Source: JALYOK01 sp031419835
GTDB taxonomy: Bacteria > Pseudomonadota > Gammaproteobacteria > Burkholderiales > JALYOK01
Direction: 5' to 3'
Assembly (NCBI GenBank): GCA_031419835.1
Contig: JANOLP010000265.1
Span: 1-37,407, forward strand
Length of the DNA stretch: 37,407 nucleotides
Shown here one piece after another: positions 1-8,105 of this stretch. The position numbers and the translations under genes are program-made. Numbering within the stretch: position 1 is the first letter of the stretch; every line of letters begins with the position of its first letter. The notes beneath the pieces were generated by a model. It saw only the letters and a program-made list of their open reading frames with translations. It made no database searches and was not told the origin of the DNA.

Positions 1-175
1 TGGTGCGGGTAGCCGAAGGCGCATTCTCGAACGAAACGGCGAAAAAATCATTAGGGGAAAAGTAACGTGGATTGAAACGACCTTGGATATAGCCAAGCCA
101 GGAAGCGCGCCAGGCTTAGCGTCTGGCGTGGCATGCCTGGAACGCCGCACCCTGATTGCGTCGTGGCGATGCCTA

Positions 176-212
176 TAAAAAATAAAGGCCAGCCCGATAA
201 TACCGAGCTGGC
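176..212 (-). terminator. Rho-independent terminator of the serine hydrolase gene
   Basis: Read on the minus strand, GCCAGC at 207-212 pairs with GCTGGC at 188-193. Further pairs (with wobbles) leave a five-base loop. The stem is followed directly by a T-rich run (CTTTATTTTTTA). It begins about 20 bases past the stop codon of the gene at 233-1528. Bases 1-175 hold no gene that I can support. Confidence 0.75.
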
Positions 213-232
213 GTTTGTCGCAAACGAAAAAC

Positions 233-1528
233 TTACGCCATCGATTGATACACCGATTTCTCAAACGCGTAAAACAACGGCAACGCTTTCACATCGGCAA
301 ACGGCAAAATCTGCGACAGATAAACACCGCCGACGCCTTTGTTCTGATCGATCCAGTAATAGCTATTCGCCAAACCGGCCCAGGCCAAGCTGCCAGCGCT
401 ACGGCCCGTCGGTGCTTGCTGTTCGTTGATCATGAAGCTCAAGCCCCAATTTTTCGGCATGCCGGGGAAAAATTCCGCGTCATTGGTCAACGGTGGAACG
501 GCGGTCTTGAGCATGGTGACTTTGGTGTTGCCCATGCTGTTACGCGACATTTCGGCGACCGTCGCTGGCTTGACGATTTGATTGCCGTTGGCTTTGCCGT
601 TGTTCAGCATCATGCGCACGAAGGCGAGGTAATCACCGGCGGTTGAATACAAGCCGCCGCCACCCATTTCGAATTCCGGATCCTGCGGAATCATAATGTC
701 CGTCGGCGTGAGTTTGCCGTCTTCGCCGCGTTGGTGAATTTTTGCTAAGCGTGCTGCCATGCTCGGATTGATTTTGAAGCCGGTACTGCGCATGCCCAAG
801 GGCTGGAAAATATTTTTCGCGAAATAATCGCCCAGCTTCATACCGCTAACGGCTTCAACCATTTTGCCGGCGAAATCGATGTTGATGCCGTAGTTCCATT
901 GCTCGCCCGGATCGGCGATCAGCGGCGTGGTCAGCGCGGCATTTTGGCAAGTGATAATGCCGGGGATTTTATTGACGGTCTCAAATTTTCCGAGATCAGT
1001 ATTCCACAGGCTATAGCCAAAACCCGCCGTGTGCGTGAGCAAATGGCGCAGCGTGATCGCGCGCTTCGGCGCACGCAAACGCGCCTTGTCGCCGTCCCAA
1101 CCTTCCAATACTTTGACCTCACCTAGGGATGGAATTACTTTACTGGCAGGACTATCGAGGGACAATTTTCCTTGTTCAACCAATTGCATCGCCGCTAGAC
1201 CGGTGATGGCCTTGGTCATCGACGCGATCCACACCACAGTGTCCGGCGTCATCGCGATGCCCGAGCCGAGTACAGTTGTGCCGAATGCGCCTTCGTAAAT
1301 CATTTCTTCGCGGTTCGTCGCGACGGCAACTACGCCGGGCACATCGCCGTTGCTCGCGCCGGCGCTTAACGCAGCATCGGCGCTTGATTTGAGTGCCGCA
1401 GTATTGATTTTCGATGCGCTGGCTTTCGCCATTTGCTGCGGTGCGTTGCTCGTAGTTGCACAACCTGCCGCGCTCAACGTGGCCAGCGCCGCGGTGGATT
1501 GTATAAAGGTTCGACGGTCAATACTCAT
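233..1528 (-). CDS. Exported beta-lactamase-family serine hydrolase (class C / EstB-like)
   Basis: This is a 431-residue protein of the beta-lactamase/DD-peptidase-like serine hydrolase family, whose members act as esterases or peptidases more often than as true beta-lactamases. The SxxK nucleophile motif is S103-M-T-K106, and a Tyr motif sits in WNYGIN near residue 213. The N-terminus carries a twin-arginine-like DRRTF followed by a hydrophobic stretch and Ala-Gly-Cys23, so it may be a Tat-exported lipoprotein. The start is the ATG at 1528 because GGAGG (1533-1537) lies four bases upstream; the reading frame extends further but has no ribosome site there. It is probably a single-gene unit with its own terminator. 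The family is clear; the substrate cannot be told. Confidence 0.9.
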   Translation of the reverse strand: MSIDRRTFIQSTAALATLSAAGCATTSNAPQQMAKASASKINTAALKSSADAALSAGASNGDVPGVVAVATNREEMIYEGAFGTTVLGSGIAMTPDTVVWIASMTKAITGLAAMQLVEQGKLSLDSPASKVIPSLGEVKVLEGWDGDKARLRAPKRAITLRHLLTHTAGFGYSLWNTDLGKFETVNKIPGIITCQNAALTTPLIADPGEQWNYGINIDFAGKMVEAVSGMKLGDYFAKNIFQPLGMRSTGFKINPSMAARLAKIHQRGEDGKLTPTDIMIPQDPEFEMGGGGLYSTAGDYLAFVRMMLNNGKANGNQIVKPATVAEMSRNSMGNTKVTMLKTAVPPLTNDAEFFPGMPKNWGLSFMINEQQAPTGRSAGSLAWAGLANSYYWIDQNKGVGGVYLSQILPFADVKALPLFYAFEKSVYQSMA

Positions 1529-1668
1529 TTTTCCTCCAGAAGGTTTAGTTGTATTGGGATGGAAGCGCCAATGGGCTCTAAGCTTAATCTGGAATACGCA
1601 ATAGGTAAAGTTTTTGCTGACGTATGCCTTGAGAGCCAATCTGGATGCGCTTCGCAGCCTAGGCGTTG

Positions 1669-2964
1669 TCAGCAGGCCAGAAACATGCGTGCTTCCAGCC
1701 CGCCGTTGTCGGGTGTCGAAAGTTCCAGATAGCCGGCGTGTACCTTCGCAATGCGATCGACGATAGCCAGTCCCAGCCCGGCGCCACTGGGTCCGCTGCG
1801 TGCCTCGGTGAGGCGCGTGAAGGGGCGCAACAAACGTTCGCGATCGCCGTCAGGAATGCCCGGGCCATGATCGCGCACACTGACAAACGCGCGATGATCT
1901 TGTTTGCCGGTGGAAATAATTAGCGGCGGCTTGCCGTACTTAATGGCGTTTTCGATTAAATTCGTGACGGCGCGGCGGATAGCGGTGGCGCGCAATTCGG
2001 TCGGTTCAATTGCTCCCAACGAAAGCTGCATCTCGATACCGCGGTGGCTGTAGTGACTCGCGATGTCGGTAATGAGTTCGTTGAGCTGCGTAAGCGTTGC
2101 TGGCTCTTCACCGGCGACTCGAGCGAAATCCAAAAACTGTTTAACGATCGCATCCATCTCGTCGATGTCCTGCGCCATAGCTTGCTTGAGATCGCCATCG
2201 ACGCTCAACATTTCTGTCGCCAATCTCATGCGTGCCAGCGGTGTGCGCAAATCATGGGAAATACCGGCCAGCAACACGGCGCGCTCTTGATCGAGCGCTT
2301 TGACGTCGGCCAGCATTTGATTAAACGAACGCGCCACTTGCTTCACTTCGCTCGGCCCCGATTCATTAATCGGCGCGGGATACTCGCCTTTACCCATCAC
2401 TGACGCGGCAGCAGCAAGTTGGCGTAATGGCTGGTTGACGCGGCGTATCAGCAGTGTCGCCGCGATCAATGCGATCAGCGCTGCGCCGATGGCAAGCGCT
2501 AGCCACGCCCAGGGAAAGCCTAACTCGATTTGGCTGCGCGGAATGCCGATCCAGGCTTTATCCCCGCCCACGGGCAATTTTACCCAGAGTGCGCGGCCGG
2601 ATTTCGGCTGCACAAAAAACTCGATGGCGCCGCCCAATTGCTTGCGCACTTCGCCGGCGAAATTCAGCAACAGGCGATCTTCCGGCAACTTGCTCGGCAA
2701 CACACTGTCGTTGTCAAACAACACGCGAATGCCTTCTTTTTCTTCCAGCTCGTCGAGGAATTCATCGCGCGCGTCCTCTTTTAATTTCGCGATGGCAAAA
2801 CCGACGGTGCGAATTTGGCTCACGGCAAGGCCGGCGATTTGTTGAATCAGCGGGCCTTGATAATAGAGTTGAAATAATTTGAACGCCGCGAGTTGGCTAA
2901 GCAGCAACGTGCCGGCGATGATCAGCGCGGTGCGTCCAAGCAGCGAGCGTGGCAACAGCGTCAA
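1669..2964 (-). CDS. envZ: EnvZ-type membrane sensor histidine kinase
   Basis: This is the osmosensor-type kinase that phosphorylates OmpR at the inner membrane. One membrane segment lies at about residues 10-32, a periplasmic loop follows, and a second segment lies at about 152-174. Then come a HAMP linker and the H-box ISHDLRTPLARMRL, with His237 as phosphorylation site. The ATP-binding part shows the N-box NLIENAIKYG, G1 DHGPGIP, an F-box and G2 GAGLGLAIV. I place the start at a TTG (2964) that overlaps the ompR stop as TTGA, giving 431 residues; a longer frame would overlap ompR by 46 bases. Order and H-box wording match EnvZ closely. Confidence 0.93.
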   Translation of the reverse strand: MTLLPRSLLGRTALIIAGTLLLSQLAAFKLFQLYYQGPLIQQIAGLAVSQIRTVGFAIAKLKEDARDEFLDELEEKEGIRVLFDNDSVLPSKLPEDRLLLNFAGEVRKQLGGAIEFFVQPKSGRALWVKLPVGGDKAWIGIPRSQIELGFPWAWLALAIGAALIALIAATLLIRRVNQPLRQLAAAASVMGKGEYPAPINESGPSEVKQVARSFNQMLADVKALDQERAVLLAGISHDLRTPLARMRLATEMLSVDGDLKQAMAQDIDEMDAIVKQFLDFARVAGEEPATLTQLNELITDIASHYSHRGIEMQLSLGAIEPTELRATAIRRAVTNLIENAIKYGKPPLIISTGKQDHRAFVSVRDHGPGIPDGDRERLLRPFTRLTEARSGPSGAGLGLAIVDRIAKVHAGYLELSTPDNGGLEARMFLAC

Positions 2965-3686
2965 GCGGCCTCGCCATCGGGCACAAAGACGTAGCCGAAT
3001 CCCCACACGGTCTGAATATAGCGCGGTTTTGCGCTGTCCGGTTCGACGAGTTTCCGCACGCGCGAAACTTGAATATCGATGCTGCGATCGAATGGCTCGT
3101 GTTCGCGACCGCGGGCGAGTTCCATTAATTTCTCGCGCGACAATGGCTCGCGCGCATGCTCGACGAGAATTTTGAGCAACGCGAATTCGCCCGTGGTCAG
3201 CGCGACATCGACGCCGTCTTTGGCTAAGCGGCGCGCGGCGAGATCGAGTACGAAGCCACCGAATTCGACGACATTTGCCGTCGCGGCCGGCGCGCCGGGA
3301 ATAGGCAAGGGCGCTTGGCGACGCAGCACGGCCTGGATGCGCGCCAGCAGCTCGCGCGGATTAAACGGCTTCGGCAAATAATCGTCAGCGCCCATTTCCA
3401 GGCCGATGATGCGATCGATTTCATCGCCTTTTGCCGTGAGCATGATGATCGGCGTGGTGTCTGCCGTAGCGCGTAAGCGACGGCAAATGGCAAGGCCGTC
3501 TTCGCCGGGCAACATCAAATCGAGCACCAGCAAATCGTAACGCTCCCGCGCGCGAACGCGATTCATCGATTCGCCGTCCGCAGCGACGTTGACGCCGTAA
3601 CCTTGTTCCGTCAAATAGCGCTTAAGCAGTTCGCGCAGACGTAAGTCATCGTCAACGACTAAAATTTTGGCTTTTACTGTAGTCAT
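2961..3686 (-). CDS. ompR: OmpR response regulator
   Basis: This is a 241-residue two-component regulator. The receiver domain has the acidic pocket VDDD near residue 11, phospho-acceptor Asp56 in VLDLMLPG, and the conserved Lys in TAKGDE. The C-terminal winged helix ends in VWGFGYVFVPDG, nearly the same as the end of enterobacterial OmpR. The ATG at 3686 is chosen because AGGA lies about eight bases upstream; a TTG six bases earlier is too close to that site. The gene is first in the ompR-envZ operon and is translationally coupled to envZ. Its usual role is porin and envelope control in response to osmolarity or acid. Confidence 0.95.
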   Translation of the reverse strand: MTTVKAKILVVDDDLRLRELLKRYLTEQGYGVNVAADGESMNRVRARERYDLLVLDLMLPGEDGLAICRRLRATADTTPIIMLTAKGDEIDRIIGLEMGADDYLPKPFNPRELLARIQAVLRRQAPLPIPGAPAATANVVEFGGFVLDLAARRLAKDGVDVALTTGEFALLKILVEHAREPLSREKLMELARGREHEPFDRSIDIQVSRVRKLVEPDSAKPRYIQTVWGFGYVFVPDGEAA

Positions 3687-3725
3687 GGGCAAATCCTAAT
3701 GGAAACCTCGTTCGTTCACCCATAA

Positions 3726-3790
3726 AAGTGTATCAGTTTGTTTCAGAACGTCGCGCAAAGGCGGGCGCGGACTAGCATTTTGATACACTT
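3726..3790. promoter_or_regulatory. Inverted repeat in the ompR divergent control region
   Basis: AAGTGTATCA at 3726-3735 and TGATACACTT at 3781-3790 are exact reverse complements separated by 45 bases. They lie between ompR (minus) and the gene at 3894 (plus). The left copy overlaps a weak -10-like TGATAC for ompR. They could be two operator half-sites for a looping or dimeric regulator, perhaps OmpR itself, though they do not look like classical OmpR boxes. Confidence 0.4.
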
Positions 3791-3828
3791 GGTTACGTAA
3801 TTGCTTGGACGAGATGGGGAGAATGTAC

Positions 3829-3868
3829 GTTACTGATTTAGTGAACGCAGGATTTCAGAATCAGTAAC
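3829..3868 (+). promoter_or_regulatory. Leader hairpin upstream of the small exported-protein gene
   Basis: GTTACTGATT (3829-3838) and AATCAGTAAC (3859-3868) form a perfect ten-base-pair stem with a 20-base loop. The stem ends 25 bases before the start codon at 3894 and is followed by CTTCCCATTTTT. It could be an attenuator-like leader, an mRNA-stabilising hairpin, or an operator. Confidence 0.4.
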
Positions 3869-3893
3869 CTTCCCATTTTTGATTGGAGCTATG

Positions 3894-4217
3894 ATGAATT
3901 TAATGTTGAAAGCTACACTTGTTGCCGCACTGTCGTCCTTTGTTTTTTCCACCGCTTACGCGGGTGATCGCGATCCTGGCGTCAATAAACGCCAACGCGA
4001 TCAGCACGCCCGAATCGCCGAAGGCGTGCAGTCCGGCGAATTAACGCGTTCACAAGCAAAGGCGTTGCGCGCCGAACAGCGCGCGATTCGATCTGAAGAA
4101 CGCGAGTTCAAATCAGACGGCGTTTTAACCCATCATGAGCGGCGCGAACTGCATCGCGATTTAAATGAATCAAGCCGCGATATCCATCGTGAAAAACATG
4201 ATGGCGACCATCGTTGA
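3894..4217 (+). CDS. Small exported charged protein of unknown function
   Basis: The product has 107 residues. A signal peptide ends at AYA-GD, so the mature part is a short, very hydrophilic and largely helical periplasmic protein. It contains RIAEGVQSGELTRSQA and a later VLTHHERRELHRDL segment, a pattern I know from small uncharacterised exported proteins of Proteobacteria, some found with EF-hand proteins. I chose the ATG at 3894 over one at 3891 because GGAG (3885-3888) is then five bases away. It is followed 24 bases later by the EF-hand gene and probably shares its transcript. The reaction or partner is unknown. Confidence 0.75.
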   Translation: MNLMLKATLVAALSSFVFSTAYAGDRDPGVNKRQRDQHARIAEGVQSGELTRSQAKALRAEQRAIRSEEREFKSDGVLTHHERRELHRDLNESSRDIHREKHDGDHR

Positions 4218-4241
4218 TCCAACAGGAGATCAGATAAAACT

Positions 4242-4634
4242 ATGAAACTACGCGGGGACAATATGCGCCGAACGATCGGCGCAGCCTTGCTTGCAATGCT
4301 GGCTGCAACGAGTTGGGCGGGTGATCGGAACAATCGTGAAAAAGATCTCGACGGAAAACCGCCCATTGGAAATATGTCGCCCGACGAGCGCCGCGACGTC
4401 CGCGAGATGCGCCGCGAAAAAATGCGCGAGCGTTTCGACGCAGCCGATCAAAATGGCGATCGCGCGTTGAGCCGCGAAGAAGCAGGGCGCGTCGGCCCAC
4501 GCTCGAAGGAGAATTTCGAAAGCGTAGATTCTAATAAAGACGGTAAAGCGACGCCAGACGAAATTCGCGAGTTTCGCCGTGAGCGCGCGAAGATGCGCCG
4601 CATAGAGCGCGGCGGCAACGATCCGCGATATTAG
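4242..4634 (+). CDS. Exported EF-hand calcium-binding protein
   Basis: This is a 130-residue protein with a signal peptide (hydrophobic stretch to about residue 26, cleavage after SWA). Two calcium-type EF-hand loops follow. The first runs from Asp69 with Asn71, Asp73 and Glu80 as ligands, and lacks the usual central Gly. The second runs from Asp96 with Asn98, Asp100, Gly101 and Glu107. The rest is rich in Arg and Glu. Two starts are possible: ATG 4242 has AGGAG 13 bases upstream, and ATG 4263 has GGGGA four bases upstream and gives a neater signal peptide. A periplasmic calcium-binding role is likely; the target is unknown. Confidence 0.8.
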   Translation: MKLRGDNMRRTIGAALLAMLAATSWAGDRNNREKDLDGKPPIGNMSPDERRDVREMRREKMRERFDAADQNGDRALSREEAGRVGPRSKENFESVDSNKDGKATPDEIREFRRERAKMRRIERGGNDPRY

Positions 4635-4642
4635 AGATAGGT

Positions 4643-4675
4643 GCGCCAGCAGCCGCTCCCGGTTTGGCTCGTGGC
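4643..4675 (-). repeat. Dispersed 33-nt extragenic repeat, copy E
   Basis: Read on the minus strand this begins GCCACGAGCCAAACC and continues GGGAGCGGCTGCTGGCGC. It shares the GCCACGAGCCAA core and the later GCGGCT with copies at 8106, 23344, 31222 and 33691. It lies just past the EF-hand gene. The GAGCC and GGCT parts can pair as a stem. Confidence 0.5.
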
Positions 4676-4851
4676 ATGGCATGGCCTGAGAGGCAAGGCA
4701 AGAGCGGGTCTTGGCGATGGCGACAAAAAATCTCTTGGCATTGAGACTTATAGATATCGCGGTTCTTTAATCTCTCGCGAACGGCGCAATCAAACGAAAA
4801 TTTGGTGAGCGACGCGACCCGCTTACGAGGTGACTATTCGCCCACATCCCA

Positions 4852-4927
4852 ATGTCATCCTGAGCAACGCGAAGGATCTGCTTTTACGGCGGCGAAAGCA
4901 GATCCTTCGCGTTGCTCAGGATGACAT
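4852..4927. repeat. Perfect 33-bp inverted repeat, extragenic palindrome
   Basis: The left arm at 4852-4884 and the right arm at 4895-4927 are exact reverse complements over 33 bases, separated by a ten-base loop. The arm contains TGAGCAACGCGAAGGATCTG. Sequences of the type CCTGAGC-GAAGGATCT are familiar palindromic extragenic repeats in many bacterial genomes. The surrounding stretch 4635-5202 has no credible gene; the frames there run through the repeats. A further segment at about 4994-5012 (GCTCGCAATGACACG) resembles another common extragenic repeat. Confidence 0.85.
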
Positions 4928-5025
4928 GGGAGGTGGCAGCAAGAGGGCATGCGGTTCATGGGCCCGTGAGCTGTATTGGCAGCGCCGATACAAGCCGCTC
5001 GCAATGACACGTGGGTAGTTGGTAG

Positions 5026-5146
5026 GTAGGGTGGATCAAGCGTAGCGGATCCACCAGCGCGCAGCGAGAAAACAAGCGAAGCCTTCACGTACGTTCAAGA
5101 TTAATCTTTCGATGGTGGATCCGCCCCTGCGGGACTTGATCCATAC
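5026..5146. repeat. Imperfect inverted repeat of the GTAGGGTGGATC type
   Basis: The left arm 5026-5055 (GTAGGGTGGATCAAGCGTAG, then CGGATCCACC) is matched in reverse complement by 5114-5146, with a few changes near the arm centre. Each arm is itself palindromic through GGTGGATC and GATCCACC. The type resembles widespread GTAGGGTGG extragenic repeats. It ends about 57 bases before recO, so it could form RNA structure in the recO leader. Confidence 0.7.
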
Positions 5147-5202
5147 GATGATTACTTCGATGTCATATTACGTGTCGCCACGACAGAAGGTAAAATCCCG
5201 CC

Positions 5203-5928
5203 ATGGCCCAATCAGAATCAACGACGCGCAACAATGAGCCGGCGTTTGTCTTACATACTTATCCCTATCGCGAAACCAGCTTGATTGTCGAGGCGCTGAG
5301 CCGTCACGCGGGGCGGGTGGCGTTGGTTGCGCGTGGCGCGAAGCGGCCGCGTTCGGCGATTCGCGGGCAGTTGCTGTCGTTTCAGCCATTGGAACTTTCT
5401 TGGTCGGGAAAAAACGAGCCGCGCACGATGCACAAGGTGGAGTGGCGCGGCGGCCAGCCGATGTTGCAAGGCTTGGCGTTGTTGTGCGGTTTTTATATGA
5501 ATGAGTTGTTGCTGAAACTATTGCCGCGCGACGATCCGCACGAAATTTTGTTCGACATCTATGCTCAATCGCTAATGGATTTGAGCAAACAACTAAATTT
5601 GCCGGAAGTGTTGCGCCGCTTTGAATTGGGTTTGCTCCGTGAGCTGGGTTACGGCTTACAGCTTGAGCATGAGGTAAGTTCGGAAGAACCAATCGTCGCA
5701 GCAAATGTTTACGGCTATATTGCGGATCGCGGGCCAATCGCGCTGCGCGGCGATGGAAACCAGGTACAATTTCGCGGCAAGACCTTACTTGATTTACAGC
5801 GTGAAGATTTTTCTGATCCGCAGACCTTGGCGGAGAGCAAACAACTGTTGCGCCTGCAGATTAAGCATCATTTGGGACAACAAGAATTACAAACACGACA
5901 GCTTTTGCGGGACCTACAAGAACTATGA
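5203..5928 (+). CDS. recO: DNA repair protein RecO
   Basis: RecO (241 residues) loads RecA onto single-stranded DNA together with RecF and RecR in gap repair and annealing. The N-terminal OB-fold shows FVLHTYPYRETSLIVEAL and the VARGAKRPRS segment typical of the family. The C-terminal part contains LRRFELGLLRELGYG, well conserved in RecO. Length is normal. It is the first gene of recO-pdxJ-acpS-nagZ, and its TGA overlaps the pdxJ ATG (ATGA). A weak AAGG lies about 12 bases before the start. Confidence 0.95.
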   Translation: MAQSESTTRNNEPAFVLHTYPYRETSLIVEALSRHAGRVALVARGAKRPRSAIRGQLLSFQPLELSWSGKNEPRTMHKVEWRGGQPMLQGLALLCGFYMNELLLKLLPRDDPHEILFDIYAQSLMDLSKQLNLPEVLRRFELGLLRELGYGLQLEHEVSSEEPIVAANVYGYIADRGPIALRGDGNQVQFRGKTLLDLQREDFSDPQTLAESKQLLRLQIKHHLGQQELQTRQLLRDLQEL

Positions 5929-6680
5929 TTCAACTGGGCGTTAACATCGATCACATTGCGACGATTCGAGAGGCGCGGCGCACCTATGAGCCGGACCCGG
6001 TGTGGGGCGCGGTGGAAGCGCATCTCGGCGGCGCGGATGGCATTACGGTACATCTGCGTGAAGACCGCCGGCATATTCAAGATCAAGACGTCCGGCGCTT
6101 GCGCGAGCTGACGCATATCAAATTGAATTTGGAGATGGCGGCAACCGATGAGATGGTCAAAATCGCCTGTGGTATCAAACCCGAAATGGCAATGCTGGTG
6201 CCGGAAGGCCGCCACGAAATTACCACCGAAGGGGGTTTGGATGTCGCTTCACAAGAAGCGCGGCTGAAGGGCGTTGTCGCGACGTTGGCGACGGCGGGCA
6301 TTGTTGTGAGTGTGTTTATCGACGCCGATATTAAGCAAGTGCAAGCCTCGCAGCGCATCGGCGCAAAAGTTTGCGAGATTCACACGGGGCCTTATGCGCA
6401 TGCGTTTCGTCAACATGGTCGTGATGCCGAGAGCGAAGCAGTGGTTGCGGAGTTGGAGAAAATCGCGAACGCAGGGAACACAATTCGGGATATGGGCATG
6501 CGCTTTAACGCCGGGCATGCGCTCAATTATTTCAACGTGCAGCCGGTTGCGCGACTCGTCGGTGTACGCGAATTGCATATCGGCCATGCTATTGTCAGCC
6601 GCGCGGTATTCATCGGTATGCGCGAGGCGGTGCGTGAAATGAAAGCGCTGATGACACAAGTGGCCGGAATCGGCGCATGA
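5925..6680 (+). CDS. pdxJ: Pyridoxine 5'-phosphate synthase PdxJ
   Basis: PdxJ condenses 1-deoxyxylulose 5-phosphate with 3-amino-2-oxopropyl phosphate to pyridoxine 5'-phosphate, the last ring-forming step of the DXP-dependent vitamin B6 route. The 251-residue protein opens with LGVNIDHIATIREAR and has the ITVHLREDRRHI phosphate/substrate loop. It also has the EIHTGPYA segment and the C-terminal LHIGHAIVSRAVFIG. The start codon overlaps the recO stop and the stop overlaps acpS, an arrangement conserved in Beta- and Gammaproteobacteria. Confidence 0.97.
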   Translation: MIQLGVNIDHIATIREARRTYEPDPVWGAVEAHLGGADGITVHLREDRRHIQDQDVRRLRELTHIKLNLEMAATDEMVKIACGIKPEMAMLVPEGRHEITTEGGLDVASQEARLKGVVATLATAGIVVSVFIDADIKQVQASQRIGAKVCEIHTGPYAHAFRQHGRDAESEAVVAELEKIANAGNTIRDMGMRFNAGHALNYFNVQPVARLVGVRELHIGHAIVSRAVFIGMREAVREMKALMTQVAGIGA

Positions 6681-7057
6681 TCTATGGCATCGGCACAGAC
6701 ATTATCGCCGTGCATCGTATCGAACGTGTTTTAACACAATATGGCCGGCGTTTTGCCGAGCGGATTTTGGCGCCACAAGAACTCATCGAATTCGACAAAC
6801 ATAAAATGAAAACACGATTTTTGGCGAAGCGTTTCGCCGCAAAAGAAGCTTTTAGCAAGGCGATGGGCACGGGCATTCGCAAGCCGGTCACGTGGTGTTA
6901 TATCGCCGTAGGCCACGATGCGCGAGGCAAACCGATCATCGACGCTCATCCCGATTTGCAACAACGCATGGGTGAATTGGGTATTGTCGGTAGCCATGTT
7001 TCAATTACTGACGAGCAAGATACTGCGGTCGCGTTTGTCGTTTTGGAGAGCGCATAG
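6677..7057 (+). CDS. acpS: Holo-[acyl-carrier-protein] synthase AcpS
   Basis: AcpS transfers the 4'-phosphopantetheine arm of CoA to apo-acyl carrier protein. The 126-residue protein has the family signature GIGTDI with the Mg-binding Asp8, and the second motif KRFAAKEAFSKA with its conserved Glu. The end HVSITDEQDTAVAFVV is also typical. The start overlaps pdxJ by four bases, and the stop TAG shares its last base with the GTG start of nagZ, so the whole group is translationally coupled. Confidence 0.97.
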   Translation: MIYGIGTDIIAVHRIERVLTQYGRRFAERILAPQELIEFDKHKMKTRFLAKRFAAKEAFSKAMGTGIRKPVTWCYIAVGHDARGKPIIDAHPDLQQRMGELGIVGSHVSITDEQDTAVAFVVLESA

Positions 7058-8076
7058 TGGGCCCGGTAATGATCGACGTTGCGGGGCTTGAGCTCACGGC
7101 GGAAGACCGGGAGCGGTTAAGTCATCCGTTGGTGGGCGGCATTATCTTGTTTGCACGTAACTATGCATCGCCCGCGCAGTTGATGGCGCTGACGCAAAAC
7201 ATCCGCGCGCTTCGTTCGCCGCCATTGCTCATCGCGGTGGATCACGAAGGCGGGCGTGTACAGCGCTTTCGCGAAGGCTTCAGCAAGATTCCGCCGATGC
7301 GAACGTTCGGGCAAATGTGGGATAAAGATCCCGCTAAAGCAAAAGAGATGACGAAGAAAATTGGCTACGTCGTTGGTGCGGAATTGTTGGCGCATTCTGT
7401 CGATTTCAGTTTCGCGCCGGTGTTGGATTTGGACTACGGCGAGAGTTCGGTAATCGGCGATCGATCGTTTCATCGCGATCCTGTTGCCGTGACGGAGTTG
7501 GCACGCGAATTAATCGCGGGTTTTGCTGATGCGGGCATGGGTTGGGTCGGCAAACATTTTCCCGGCCACGGCTTTGTGCGCGCGGATTCCCATCACGAAG
7601 TGCCGATCGATAGCCGTTCCTTTGATGAAATCGAGCGCGACGATTTAATGCCGTTTCGCGCACTCGTCAGTGTCGGCATGGGCGGAATTATGCCGGCCCA
7701 TGTGATTTATCCCGACGTCGATGCCTTGCCCGCCGGTTTCTCTTCGTTTTGGCTGAAAGATATTTTGCGCGATCAGTTGGAATTCGCGGGTGTTATTTTC
7801 AGCGACGATCTTTCTATGGAAGGCGCAAGCACCGCTGGTGGTGTAGTCGAGCGCGCATCAGCGGCGTTGGAGGCAGGCTGCGACATGGTGCTGCTATGTA
7901 ACAACAGTCAGCAAGCCGATAAGCTCTTGAGCGGGCTGAAAGTCGAAGCAACTCGCGAATCGATCGCTCGTTGTGCGCAAATGCGCGGCAACCCGACGGG
8001 GCAACGAGTTGCATTGACGGATAATCCGCACTATGTGAGCTGTTTAAGTGCGATTAAAACGCAAGGACTGGCGTAG
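7057..8076 (+). CDS. nagZ: Beta-N-acetylhexosaminidase NagZ (GH3)
   Basis: NagZ is a cytoplasmic glycoside hydrolase family 3 enzyme that removes GlcNAc from anhydromuropeptides during cell-wall recycling. The 339-residue protein contains LIAVDHEGGRVQRFR and the KHFPGHG loop that holds the general acid/base His. It also contains FSDDLSMEGA with the nucleophile Asp. The GTG start at 7057 gives the MGPVMIDV opening seen in other NagZ proteins. It is last in the recO-pdxJ-acpS-nagZ group, an order common in Betaproteobacteria. Confidence 0.96.
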   Translation: MGPVMIDVAGLELTAEDRERLSHPLVGGIILFARNYASPAQLMALTQNIRALRSPPLLIAVDHEGGRVQRFREGFSKIPPMRTFGQMWDKDPAKAKEMTKKIGYVVGAELLAHSVDFSFAPVLDLDYGESSVIGDRSFHRDPVAVTELARELIAGFADAGMGWVGKHFPGHGFVRADSHHEVPIDSRSFDEIERDDLMPFRALVSVGMGGIMPAHVIYPDVDALPAGFSSFWLKDILRDQLEFAGVIFSDDLSMEGASTAGGVVERASAALEAGCDMVLLCNNSQQADKLLSGLKVEATRESIARCAQMRGNPTGQRVALTDNPHYVSCLSAIKTQGLA

Positions 8077-8105
8077 CGATAGTTCGTTTTTAAACGCTAT
8101 AGAAT

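Noticed and set aside
3..65. A frame open from the left edge ending in TAA at 63-65 (VRVAEGAFSNETAKKSLGEK), possibly the end of an upstream gene
   Set aside because: Only 20 codons and no recognisable family; a second frame is also open over the same bases, so chance cannot be excluded.
233..1528. The serine hydrolase as an antibiotic-resistance class C beta-lactamase
   Set aside because: It has YGIN where AmpC enzymes have YxN, lacks an ampR neighbour and resembles esterase-type members more.
4852..4927. The 33-bp palindrome as a transcription terminator or a CRISPR unit
   Set aside because: No T-run follows on either strand and there is only one pair of arms with no spacer series.
4830..5088. 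Short frames on both strands between the EF-hand gene and recO
   Set aside because: They consist of translated inverted repeats and have no ribosome site or family resemblance.
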